From: Marinobacter sp. AC-23
GTDB taxonomy: Bacteria; Pseudomonadota; Gammaproteobacteria; Pseudomonadales; Oleiphilaceae
Direction: 5' to 3'
Assembly (NCBI RefSeq): GCF_001858325.1
Contig: NZ_MBPP01000001.1
Coordinates: forward strand, 124,001 to 188,000
DNA length: 64,000 nt
This document shows, piece after piece, positions 55,942-64,000 of this stretch. Each line of letters opens with the position of its first letter. The first letter of the stretch is position 1. The translations under genes were made by a program, and so were the position numbers. The notes beneath the pieces were generated by a model. The model searched no databases, was not told where the DNA came from, and saw only the letters and a list, made by a program, of their open reading frames with translations.

Positions 55942-57462
55942 CTATTTGGTGATAATTTGGTACATATCAACTCGACGGTCTTTAAGGTTGGTTACCGACC
56001 CTTCGTTGCGGACCAATGTGAGCTTTTCCAAATCCATGTCCGAGAACATGATCATCTCGGTATTAGGCGTGGTCTCTGCCAGTACAGCATCGTGAGGAAA
56101 CGAAAAGTCCGAGGGCGAGAAGGCCGACGACTGAGCGTATTGCACATCTAGGTTTTCTACCTTTGGCAGGTTGCCAACACTGCCAGTGATGACCACGTAG
56201 CATTCGTTTTCAATGGCCCGGGCCTGGGCACAGTGGCGTACCCGCAAATAGCTGTTTTTGGTGTCTGTCCAAAATGGCACGCAGATAATATCCACGTCTT
56301 TACTGGCTGCAATTCGCCCAAGCTCTGGGAATTCGATGTCGTAGCAGATCATAATCGCAACACGCCCTGCATCTGTATCGAAAACTTCAAACTGATTACC
56401 ACCTTCTACAACCCAGTCACGGCGCTCGTGGGGCGTAATGTGGATCTTGCGCTGCTCGTCTACCCGTCCATCGCGGTGGCACAGATAGGAGACATTGTAG
56501 ACGCGGTCGTTTTCAAGCAGGGGCATAGAGCCGGTGATGATGTTGATGTTATAGCTTACCGCCATATCAGACATGCGATCCCGGAACTGCTGAGTGAAAC
56601 CGGCAAGGAAGCGGATAGCACGGGTTTGGTCTACCTGATCGGTCAGCCCCATCAATGGCGCGTTGAAAAACTCCGGGAACAACGCAAAGTCGCTCTTGTA
56701 GTCAGAGAGCGCGTCTACAAAGTACTCAACCTGTTCCAGCACCTCTTCAACCGATCCAAATTCACGCATCTGCCATTGAACGGCGCCCATGCGAACCTGG
56801 GTTTTCTTTTCGTTCAACACCGAGGAGGGCGGGGTATAGAGAATGTTCCGCCATTCCAGCAAGGTTGCGTACCCAAGAGATTTTTCATCCTCCGGCAGGT
56901 ATTTGTGCATCAACCGGGTGACCTGGAAGTCGTTGGAAAGCTGAAAGCTCAGAATCGGATCGTAGATATCTCTACGGTCAACGCGATCAATGTATTCGGC
57001 GGGCGAGTGCTGATCTGAGTATTTGTAGTAGCCAGGTATGCGCCCACCAGCAAGGATGGCTCGCAGGTTTATCGAGCGGCAGAGCTCCTTGCGGGCCTCA
57101 TACAGGCGACGCCCAAGCCGGTACCCGCGGTATTCCGGATGAATGAATACATCCAGCCCATACAGGGAATCGCCTGTAGGGTTATGCCAGATCTGTTCGT
57201 TGCGCAGAATCAGGTCATCGTATGTGTGCGGGTTACTAAAACGCTCATATTTAACAGATACCGTCAGGGCAACGGCCACCAACTGGCCCTTATCCTCAAT
57301 GCAAATCTGTCCATCCGGGAACTGTTCAACCAGTGCCTTAATGGTGTCTCTGGGCCATGCACCGCCTATGTCGTCGTACACACGATCCATAAGTACCTGC
57401 AGCTGATCGTAATCATCAAGCGTTAGGTTGCGGAGGTTGAGGTGCAGTTCTTCATGGGCCAT
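55942..57462 (-). CDS. GNAT acetyltransferase fused to carbon-nitrogen hydrolase
   Basis: The 506-residue protein has an N-terminal GNAT domain (about residues 1-165, with LDVFIHPEYRGYRLGRRLYEARKEL as the acetyl-CoA site) and a C-terminal nitrilase-superfamily domain (about 220-500). The catalytic triad is visible: Glu in FALFPEFF, Lys in EQRKIHITPHE and Cys in VAIMICYDIEFPE. Substrate is unknown; this fusion is widespread in bacteria. It appears intact and full length. Confidence 0.92.
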   Translation of the reverse strand: MAHEELHLNLRNLTLDDYDQLQVLMDRVYDDIGGAWPRDTIKALVEQFPDGQICIEDKGQLVAVALTVSVKYERFSNPHTYDDLILRNEQIWHNPTGDSLYGLDVFIHPEYRGYRLGRRLYEARKELCRSINLRAILAGGRIPGYYKYSDQHSPAEYIDRVDRRDIYDPILSFQLSNDFQVTRLMHKYLPEDEKSLGYATLLEWRNILYTPPSSVLNEKKTQVRMGAVQWQMREFGSVEEVLEQVEYFVDALSDYKSDFALFPEFFNAPLMGLTDQVDQTRAIRFLAGFTQQFRDRMSDMAVSYNINIITGSMPLLENDRVYNVSYLCHRDGRVDEQRKIHITPHERRDWVVEGGNQFEVFDTDAGRVAIMICYDIEFPELGRIAASKDVDIICVPFWTDTKNSYLRVRHCAQARAIENECYVVITGSVGNLPKVENLDVQYAQSSAFSPSDFSFPHDAVLAETTPNTEMIMFSDMDLEKLTLVRNEGSVTNLKDRRVDMYQIITK

Positions 57463-57577
57463 TCAGCAGGCTCCTGTATGGCGGTGAGATGGATTAATCA
57501 CGCAAGTTTATCAGAAGGCATTAAAGAGTTCGCACACGCAGCCGAAAACTAATCAACACCTAAATTTGGAGTACGTC

Positions 57578-59464
57578 GTGCATCTTAAATTCGGTCAAAA
57601 GTTATTGGTCGCCTTCGGTATTCTACTCATCCTAATGATGGCTGCCCTGACAGTTTCCAGTAACCTTCGTTTAAAAAACACCACTGAAACCTACGTGGAT
57701 GAGTTGATCGAAAGCACAGCAGCCCAGAATACGTCCAGTATTGCAGAATGGCTCAATACGCGGCTTGTAATGACCGAAGCCACCGCCAAGGCGTTAGAAA
57801 CGGTTGCCGACGACCAGCAGGCACGCTCCCTGCTTATGGCGATTTCCACAGGTGGTAACTTCAAGGATGTGTATGTGGGCCGTAACGATGGCTACATGTT
57901 GATGAAAACGCAGGCAGATAGCGATTCGCTACCGGCGGACTACGACCCCCGCACCCGCCCTTGGTACCAAAAAGCAATGGACATGGGCCGTTCGTCTTTT
58001 ACCCAGCCCTACCTGGATGCCAGTACTGGCGAGTTCGTTATTTCCAGCTTGGCACCTGTAACACGCGGGCCATATCAAGGTGTTGCTGGCGCTGACATTA
58101 CCCTGACAGCCATCGATGACATGTTGTCTGTGATTGATCTGGCCGGTACGGGTTATGCCACCTTGATCAGCGATGAAGGCACCTTGCTTTATCATCCCGA
58201 CCAAAAACTTATTGGTAAGAACATTAGGGCATTAATTGGTGAGGCTCCAAATCTCACGGGCAAAGAACACACTTATGTGAAGGATGGCATCCCCTGGAAT
58301 GCGAGCTTCCACCCGATTAGCCAGGCCCGCGGTGTGGACTGGTACCTGGGTACTTTTGTTAACGAGGATAAAATTAACGCCCCGCTACGCAGTGCCTTAA
58401 CGACCGGCATATTTATCGCCGTGATTGGGCTGCTGATTTCGCTGGTTGTGCTGCATTTGGGTATTCGTACGCTGATGACCCCGGTTCGCCAGTTGAACGC
58501 GGCCATGGCAGATATTGGCTCAAACGATGCAGACCTGACCCAGCGCCTGGACGACAGCGCCCGTGATGAATTTGGCCAGCTGGCTGCAAGCTTTAACCAG
58601 TTTGTGGAGAAAATCCACGAAGTAGTCCGTGAAGTGCAGCAAGGCAGTACCGAACTGGCCACCAATGTAACTGCCCTGCGAAACACCGCAAAAACGACCC
58701 GCACAAGTGTTCATAGCCAGCAAACAGAGGTGGATATGGTTGCGGCGGCTATCAATGAAATGTCCGCCGCTGCCAATGAAATTGCGCAGAACGCCCAACA
58801 AACAGCGGATGCGGCGAACACCGCCGATGATGACAGCCGGGCGTCTCTGGAAACGGTATCCGCATCGCGAGATGCTGTACAGAAACTGTCTCGCGAAGTC
58901 AGCGCAGCTGCCGAAGTTATTGATGCTTTGGGCCGCGACGTTACGTCTATCACATCGGTGCTGGAGGTTATTCAGGGCATTGCTCAACAGACCAACCTGC
59001 TGGCCTTGAACGCAGCTATTGAAGCTGCAAGAGCCGGGGATGCCGGTCGTGGTTTTGCGGTGGTTGCCGATGAGGTGAGAAATCTTGCTCAGCGCACCCA
59101 AACCAGCACTGAAGAAATCAACAGCATGATTGAGCGGCTGCAAAAAGGTGCCAGTGATGCGGTAGACGTTATGAAGGCTTCAACGGCCGTGTCTAACGTC
59201 AGCATGGAAAAGGCACAGGATGCTATGGATTCCCTGAACCGAATCGCCGACTCCATTACTGCCATCAGCCAGATGACCTCGCAGATTGCGACGGCTTCTG
59301 AAGAACAGACGTCGGTTACCGAAGAGTTGAACGCATCAATTACCCGTATCGCCGACCAAGGCCAGGAAGCTGCAGCGGCAGCGAGCGAGAACGATGTATA
59401 TAGCGGCCATATTGAGCAGATAGGCCAAGCTCTTGATGGCAACGTTTCCCGCTTCCGGGTCTGA
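57578..59464 (+). CDS. Methyl-accepting chemotaxis protein with dCache sensor
   Basis: Start chosen at GTG 57578, preceded by TTTGGAG; the track alternative begins at TTG 57566. The 628-residue receptor has an N-terminal membrane helix ([14 protein letters not shown]), a periplasmic dCache-type sensor ([47 protein letters not shown]), a second helix ([18 protein letters not shown]), a HAMP domain and the signalling domain with the hairpin tip [25 protein letters not shown] sequence. No CheR/CheB-docking pentapeptide is visible at the end (SRFRV). The ligand is likely a small organic acid or amino acid, by family only. Confidence 0.93.
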   Translation: MHLKFGQKLLVAFGILLILMMAALTVSSNLRLKNTTETYVDELIESTAAQNTSSIAEWLNTRLVMTEATAKALETVADDQQARSLLMAISTGGNFKDVYVGRNDGYMLMKTQADSDSLPADYDPRTRPWYQKAMDMGRSSFTQPYLDASTGEFVISSLAPVTRGPYQGVAGADITLTAIDDMLSVIDLAGTGYATLISDEGTLLYHPDQKLIGKNIRALIGEAPNLTGKEHTYVKDGIPWNASFHPISQARGVDWYLGTFVNEDKINAPLRSALTTGIFIAVIGLLISLVVLHLGIRTLMTPVRQLNAAMADIGSNDADLTQRLDDSARDEFGQLAASFNQFVEKIHEVVREVQQGSTELATNVTALRNTAKTTRTSVHSQQTEVDMVAAAINEMSAAANEIAQNAQQTADAANTADDDSRASLETVSASRDAVQKLSREVSAAAEVIDALGRDVTSITSVLEVIQGIAQQTNLLALNAAIEAARAGDAGRGFAVVADEVRNLAQRTQTSTEEINSMIERLQKGASDAVDVMKASTAVSNVSMEKAQDAMDSLNRIADSITAISQMTSQIATASEEQTSVTEELNASITRIADQGQEAAAAASENDVYSGHIEQIGQALDGNVSRFRV

Positions 59465-59471
59465 CTTGGGG

Positions 59472-60482
59472 TCAGCGGCGAAGCATCTCGATGCGCCAGC
59501 GAAGGTTATTTAGTGTCTGGCGCCCAACATTGCTCGACTCTTCACTCAAAAACGGGTTGTCGAGAACAATGATGGTGCGCCTACCGAGATCGAGGTTTTT
59601 GACCGCAGCACCGTAATACCGGTCAAGGAACACACTGAAGCTGCCATCCCGAATGGCACGCTCCATTCCCAGCTGTAAACGGTGAGCGGTTACCTGGTCG
59701 TCTGGGCCCACAAACAGATACGATGGCATGGGATAGGCCAACACAAGGCCGGGCTCTATGATCAGCTCGGGGTCATTTTCGAGTTGAAGATCGTTGGCAA
59801 CCTCGCTGACCCCCCTGGCAAAGCAATCAAAGCGCTTTTTCCTCAGCATTCCAAATAAAATTTCGTAGCGGGAGTGGGTGATCACCGAAATTTCGTTCTT
59901 TTTTAGAACAGGGGTGTCGGGCCAGTGATCCCCTTGGCCAATGCGCACACCGCTTTCACGAAGATCCGCGAGGGAGTGTATACCCTGAAACAACGGAAGA
60001 CTTTCAGGCATGATCACGCACACGCGAAAGCCAAGCAGCCCGCCGTCCACTGGAATCGGTACAGGGGTTAGAACGCTCTCGCGCTCTGCCGATGTCGCCA
60101 CATTGGCGATGTCTACCAGGCGGTGATCGCCCCGCTCCAGTTCGCGCAATGCCCGCCCCTGGCTCAGCTCACGGCTACGGAGAATGCGAAATTCCCCATA
60201 CTCGGGCGTTTTTCTCAGTGCCAAATTTACTAAAGCGTAAATTGCGGGGCTGTCGTAATTCCGATACCACAGAATATAGTCGTGTGCAGAAGCGCTTACA
60301 GGATTGGCAAAGGCTGCGGATGTTGCGGGCGCCAAGGGCGTCTCAACAATACCTTTGACCCGACTCGCGTGGGTGAAGCCGCTCCATAAGAAGACACAAA
60401 GGAACGCCAGAGAGAGCCCGGTGACCGCAAACGGTTTTAAGCCCACATGGCTGCGGGCTAAAGAGCTGAGGGCATATCGCAC
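59472..60482 (-). CDS. Periplasmic substrate-binding-like protein
   Basis: 336 residues with an N-terminal membrane or signal segment (FAVTGLSLAFLCVFLWSGFTHA) and a type II periplasmic binding fold recognisable from YALVNLALRKTPEYG, PIPVDGGLLGFRVCVIM, FDCFARGVSEVANDL and GMERAIRDGSFSVFLDRYYG. This resembles solute-binding modules of amino-acid or sensor systems; no transporter or kinase genes are adjacent, so it may serve sensing or be an orphan. Stops 8 bases from the convergent chemoreceptor gene. Confidence 0.8.
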   Translation of the reverse strand: MRYALSSLARSHVGLKPFAVTGLSLAFLCVFLWSGFTHASRVKGIVETPLAPATSAAFANPVSASAHDYILWYRNYDSPAIYALVNLALRKTPEYGEFRILRSRELSQGRALRELERGDHRLVDIANVATSAERESVLTPVPIPVDGGLLGFRVCVIMPESLPLFQGIHSLADLRESGVRIGQGDHWPDTPVLKKNEISVITHSRYEILFGMLRKKRFDCFARGVSEVANDLQLENDPELIIEPGLVLAYPMPSYLFVGPDDQVTAHRLQLGMERAIRDGSFSVFLDRYYGAAVKNLDLGRRTIIVLDNPFLSEESSNVGRQTLNNLRWRIEMLRR

Positions 60483-60690
60483 TATCCGAATCCTTTTGAA
60501 TATTTTACTGAATCCGTTCCAGCAGCCAACAAGCCGGCTGCGCTGTCACAATCAACATATTTCCGATCCTGACACTTTAGATCAGAAAGCGACGGCGGAG
60601 CGGTGAATCCTTTCAAAATATTGTAAAAGAGTGTTGCGATGTGTGTCGGGCGTTGTAATCATCTGACGCAACCAAAATATCAGGAGCGGA

Positions 60691-61278
60691 ATGATGGCCT
60701 TAATAGACAGTATTATCGGGGCAACCGGGCAATGGATTTCCACTACAAATCCCAAGGCAACCCTGGCGCAACCGGTGGAGTGGCTAAAGAAAACCGGAGG
60801 CTATGCAGCCGTTAACCGCCTCATAGGGCTGTCGATCCCGTTCGCGCCCCGCAATCGGTTCAGCGTGGAAGAAGTCCGCCCCGGCTACGTGCGTGCGCGC
60901 ATTCAACTTAAAGGCAACAAAAACCACTTTGGCAGCCTGTATGCCGGTGCCTACTTTCTTGTGGCAGAAATTCCTGGTGGGGTGTTGACGCTGTTTGATC
61001 TTGGCCCGGCCTACACGCCGATCCTGAAAGAAATGACCCTGCAGTTCCTGCTGCCAGCAAATTCGGATGTCACTGTGGAGTTCTCTTTGTCTCCCGAAGA
61101 GGTAGCCGGGATTCTTGCGGATGCCGATGCCACAGGTCGGGCGAAGTTCACTCTGGAAGGAGAGCTGCGCGACATGGAGGGCAATCACGTTGCTACATCC
61201 ATCGCGCAGTACCGGGTTCGCAAGAAGGGCTTTCAGCCGCTGTATAAAGAACAGATTGGGGCGTTGCCTCAGGCCTGA
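60691..61278 (+). CDS. DUF4442 hotdog-fold thioesterase-like protein
   Basis: The 195-residue protein shows the DUF4442/PaaI-like hotdog pattern: [27 protein letters not shown] with the catalytic-region N-H-F-G-S-L-Y-A-G signature, then a long helix and beta strands ending [14 protein letters not shown]. Members hydrolyse acyl-CoA or bind acyl groups. A GGAGCGGA site precedes the ATG-ATG start. It overlaps the convergent recQ stop by 10 bases. Confidence 0.85.
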   Translation: MMALIDSIIGATGQWISTTNPKATLAQPVEWLKKTGGYAAVNRLIGLSIPFAPRNRFSVEEVRPGYVRARIQLKGNKNHFGSLYAGAYFLVAEIPGGVLTLFDLGPAYTPILKEMTLQFLLPANSDVTVEFSLSPEEVAGILADADATGRAKFTLEGELRDMEGNHVATSIAQYRVRKKGFQPLYKEQIGALPQA

Positions 61279-63137
61279 TCTAACTGCGCAATGGCGGCGA
61301 GGAAAATTTCGCCGTATTTCTCTAGCTTGGCTGCGCCCACGCCGCTTACGCCGGCAAGATCATCAAGCGTTTGTGGTTTGCGCTCAAGCATGTCGAACAG
61401 GGTGGTGTCGTGAAAAATAACGTAGGGTGGCACCCCCTGTTTATCCGCAAGCTCCTTGCGGCAGGCCCGCAATGCTTCCCAGCCGACGTGATCGGTAACC
61501 TGATCTTTCACCGCGCTGCCGGTTCTTCCACCTGAGGCGCGGCCAACCGATTTTTTAACCTCCGGGTCTTTGCGCAGCTCAACCTTATGTTCGCCTTTTA
61601 GCAGTGGCCTGCATTGCTCGGTAAGTTGTAAAGCGCCATAGCCTTCGGGATCAGCCCGCAGGTAGCCGTTAGCCACCAATTGACGGAATACTGACTTCCA
61701 TTCGTTAACAGACAACTCGGTTCCGATGCCGTAGGTTGATACCTGGTGATGCCCGGATTGCTTCACCCGTTCGTTTTCCGAGCCGCGCAACACATCAATC
61801 AGGTAGGTAACGCCAAAGCGCTGGCCAGTGCGGAACACACAAGACAGAGCTTTTTGTACGGCTACAGTGCCGTCCCAGGTTTCCGGTGGGTTCAGGCAGG
61901 TGTCGCAGTTACCGCAGGGGGTCTCCAATTCATCACCAAAATAATTCAGCAAGACTTGCCGGCGGCATTTGGTGACCTCACAAAGGCCCAGCATGGCATC
62001 CAGCTTTTGCCGCTCTATACGCTTAAAGTGATCATTACCCTGGGATGCTTCCAACATCTGCCGCAGCTTGATGACATCTTGTAGGCCGTAGACCATCCAC
62101 GCAGTAGATGGGTTTCCGTCACGACCCGCACGGCCGGTTTCCTGATAATAGGCTTCCAGGCTTTTAGGTAAATCAAGATGCGCCACAAAGCGCACATCGG
62201 GTTTATCAATGCCCATGCCGAACGCTATGGTAGCAACGATAATCACGCCGTCTTCCCGCAGAAAACGTTCTTGGTGATGGGCCCTGTCGTTCGCAGGAAG
62301 CCCGGCATGGTAGGGCAGAGCGGTATAGCCTTTTTGCGCCAGCATCTTTGCGGTGGCATCAACTTTGTTACGGGATAAGCAGTAAACAATCCCGCAATGC
62401 TCTTCATGTTCTGCTTTTATAAACTCAAGCAGCTGCTTGTTTGCATTAGTTTTTGGCGCAATACGATACTGAATGTTTGGGCGATCAAAGCCACTAATAA
62501 AGTGCCGTGCTTCTGTAAGAGAGAGCCTTTCTGCAATTTCTTTGCGAGTGCGTTCGTCGGCTGTCGCCGTTAACGCAACCCGGGGAATTGACGGGAATTC
62601 GTTGGCCAGTACCGCAAGCTGCAAGTAATCGGAGCGGAAATCATGCCCCCACTGGGACACGCAGTGAGCTTCGTCGATGGCAAACAACGAGATAGACGCA
62701 TCGTGTAGCAACTCAAGAGTACGGGGTTGTATCAGCCGCTCTGGTGCGCAATACAGAAGATCCAACTCGCCAGTGCTCAGCGCATATTCCGTAGCGCGAG
62801 CTTGCTCAAAATCCATGGTGGAATTCAAAAATGCCGCCCGCACACCCAGTTCGCGAAGGGCCGCAACCTGGTCTTGCATCAAGGCGATCAGTGGCGAGAT
62901 AACAATGGCGGTACCTGAGCGAACAAGGGCAGGTACCTGATAACAAAGCGATTTACCACCGCCGGTGGGCATCAACACCAGCGCATCACCGCCAGACGCC
63001 ACTTCGTGGATAATCTCCCCCTGCAGCGGCCGGAAGGATTCATACCCGAAAACCTCGTGCAAAACCTGCTCGGGGCTTCTGCCTGAGGTAGTGGGTCGCT
63101 CGGCAGAAAGCTGTTCAAAGTCCTGATCGGGATACAT
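61269..63137 (-). CDS. recQ: ATP-dependent DNA helicase RecQ
   Basis: RecQ unwinds DNA during recombination repair. The 622-residue product has Walker [12 protein letters not shown] (about residues 55-65), the DEAH box in [17 protein letters not shown], helicase motif VI in [10 protein letters not shown], four zinc cysteines (CEVTKC, CGNCDTC), the winged-helix RQC region and a C-terminal HRDC domain ([20 protein letters not shown]). Length and order are normal. Confidence 0.97.
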   Translation of the reverse strand: MYPDQDFEQLSAERPTTSGRSPEQVLHEVFGYESFRPLQGEIIHEVASGGDALVLMPTGGGKSLCYQVPALVRSGTAIVISPLIALMQDQVAALRELGVRAAFLNSTMDFEQARATEYALSTGELDLLYCAPERLIQPRTLELLHDASISLFAIDEAHCVSQWGHDFRSDYLQLAVLANEFPSIPRVALTATADERTRKEIAERLSLTEARHFISGFDRPNIQYRIAPKTNANKQLLEFIKAEHEEHCGIVYCLSRNKVDATAKMLAQKGYTALPYHAGLPANDRAHHQERFLREDGVIIVATIAFGMGIDKPDVRFVAHLDLPKSLEAYYQETGRAGRDGNPSTAWMVYGLQDVIKLRQMLEASQGNDHFKRIERQKLDAMLGLCEVTKCRRQVLLNYFGDELETPCGNCDTCLNPPETWDGTVAVQKALSCVFRTGQRFGVTYLIDVLRGSENERVKQSGHHQVSTYGIGTELSVNEWKSVFRQLVANGYLRADPEGYGALQLTEQCRPLLKGEHKVELRKDPEVKKSVGRASGGRTGSAVKDQVTDHVGWEALRACRKELADKQGVPPYVIFHDTTLFDMLERKPQTLDDLAGVSGVGAAKLEKYGEIFLAAIAQLDQA

Positions 63138-63324
63138 AGAATAACCGGTTAATCGCGAAGCTGAGGTGAAATCTGGAAGCGGATCATACCAGATTCAGCG
63201 CAAGGAATGGCCGGTTCGAGTAGCTTTTGGGAGGCAAAGACAAGGAAGAAACGATACAATACCGCGGTTTTAAACTACCGCTTCGCGGCTTACCACAACG
63301 GTTACAGACAAGAACAGGGCATTC

Positions 63325-64000
63325 ATGCAGGAATTTGACGCCATCCGTCCCTATTCGGACGAAGAAACCGGCCCGGCAATTCAACGGTTGGTCAACGACC
63401 AGGAATTTTTGGATATGGTCGGGCGCTTCAAGTCGCCGTTACTGGCTCGCTGGGCCCCGGCACCTTTGCGGTTTTTTACGCGGCGCTGGCTGGCTAGCCG
63501 CTTTGGCCACTTCATACAGGTAGACGACCTGCAGGCCGGGCTTTCGGGCTACATTGGTGAATTGATTGAAAGCACCACCACCCGCGTAACAACCAGCGGC
63601 ATAGAGAACCTCAGCAAGCAGGGCGCCTATCTGCTTATATCCAATCACCGGGATATCGTGTTCGATCCTATGGTGATCAACTATTTGCTATTTCGTAACG
63701 GCCTGCGCACAACACGCATCGCCATTGGCGACAACCTCTTGGCCAACCGTGTATTTGCTGAAATGATGCGGCTAAACAAGAGTTTTATCGTTCGCCGAGA
63801 TATGACCAGCCCCCGTGAAATGCGCGACGCCTACATTACGCTTTCTGGTTTCATCAACCACAGCATCGCAAGCAATGAGAATATCTGGATTGCCCAACGG
63901 GAAGGGCGCGCCAAGGATGGCCGGGATTTCACCGATCCTGCGATCATCAAAATGTTCTACATGAGCTGCAAAAAAAGCGGTTTGAGCTTTGCGGAGGCCA
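63325..64000 (+). CDS. 1-acylglycerol-3-phosphate acyltransferase-like protein (PlsC family), 3' end cut by window
   Basis: From the ATG at 63325 the frame stays open to the window end (225 residues visible). It contains the acyltransferase motif NHRDIVFDP (HX4D) at about residue 110, preceded by IENLSKQGAYLLIS, and a second block SFIVRRDMTSPREMRDAY and IWIAQREGRAKDG. These match the glycerol-phosphate-acyltransferase superfamily; the acceptor is unknown. The N-terminal region (SPLLARWAPAPLRFFTRRWLAS) is basic and membrane-associating. The C-terminus lies outside the window. Confidence 0.88.
   Translation, partial: MQEFDAIRPYSDEETGPAIQRLVNDQEFLDMVGRFKSPLLARWAPAPLRFFTRRWLASRFGHFIQVDDLQAGLSGYIGELIESTTTRVTTSGIENLSKQGAYLLISNHRDIVFDPMVINYLLFRNGLRTTRIAIGDNLLANRVFAEMMRLNKSFIVRRDMTSPREMRDAYITLSGFINHSIASNENIWIAQREGRAKDGRDFTDPAIIKMFYMSCKKSGLSFAEA

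Noticed and set aside
56233..57018. Plus-strand frame of 261 codons opposite the GNAT-nitrilase gene
   Set aside because: Antisense shadow of an intact, recognised protein.

Overview
The window looks like chromosome of a marine gammaproteobacterium of the Marinobacter type. The evidence is the gene set and order: a response-regulator/PP2C protein and STAS protein next to gpsA, sixA, a radical SAM protein and a DUF1285 gene; a divergent ETF-QO/etfBA locus; a phasin; a CIO-type cydABDC locus; and a selenium locus. G+C appears moderate. This is inferred from content alone. There are no rRNA genes and no CRISPR array. One complete tRNA (Leu-UAA) and one 3' fragment of a tRNA-Ser are present.

Layout. 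1-3958 is the right edge of a genomic island: the 3' end of a BREX phage-defence operon (brxL, cut by the window), a short winged-helix gene, an IS3-family remnant, a 45-residue membrane protein, then the 3' half of a tRNA-Ser(UGA), which is the usual footprint of a tRNA-targeting integrase. Chromosomal core follows: hemH and a TIGR01244 phosphatase-like gene, a possible small RNA, a phasin, a TetR regulator and xthA. 8293-15188 is a very tight eight-gene leftward operon for membrane-lipid modification (desaturase, NTF2-like, SDR, FAD oxidoreductase, DUF1365, Cfa-like methyltransferase, DUF2878, periplasmic protein) with a divergent FAD oxidoreductase. 16352-23474 holds an HD phosphohydrolase, RssB/RssC-like signalling, gpsA, sixA, radical SAM, DUF1285 and an FKBP isomerase. 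23627-27503 is the electron-transfer flavoprotein locus with a perfect 20-bp palindrome in its divergent control region. 27612-37562 has rlmA, a pair of membrane-anchored unknowns, a saccharopine-dehydrogenase-like reductase, cydABDC, a methyltransferase and tRNA-Leu. 37783-48242 is mixed: lipoproteins, mgtE between direct repeats, a 40-residue membrane protein, an enoyl-CoA hydratase, an ABC-2 exporter, cardiolipin synthase and a long MipA-like outer-membrane protein. 48277-55825 is a selenium locus: selenate-type ABC transporter, SenB-like selenosugar synthase and an FAD-oxidoreductase/SelD fusion, preceded by a histone-like HhH protein and a PilZ-like protein. 55942-64000 holds a GNAT-nitrilase fusion, a chemoreceptor, a periplasmic binding protein, a thioesterase, recQ and the start of an acyltransferase.

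Sequence quality. Thirteen single-base frameshifts break at least ten otherwise conserved genes (TetR, HD, sixA, cydC, cydD three times, mgtE, cls, the MipA-like gene twice, the selenate permease, selD). Every one is repaired by lengthening an existing one-base run or single base by one, and none needs a base removed. That bias points to systematic undercalling of repeated bases in the read data rather than real gene decay, so these genes are annotated here as probably intact in the organism.
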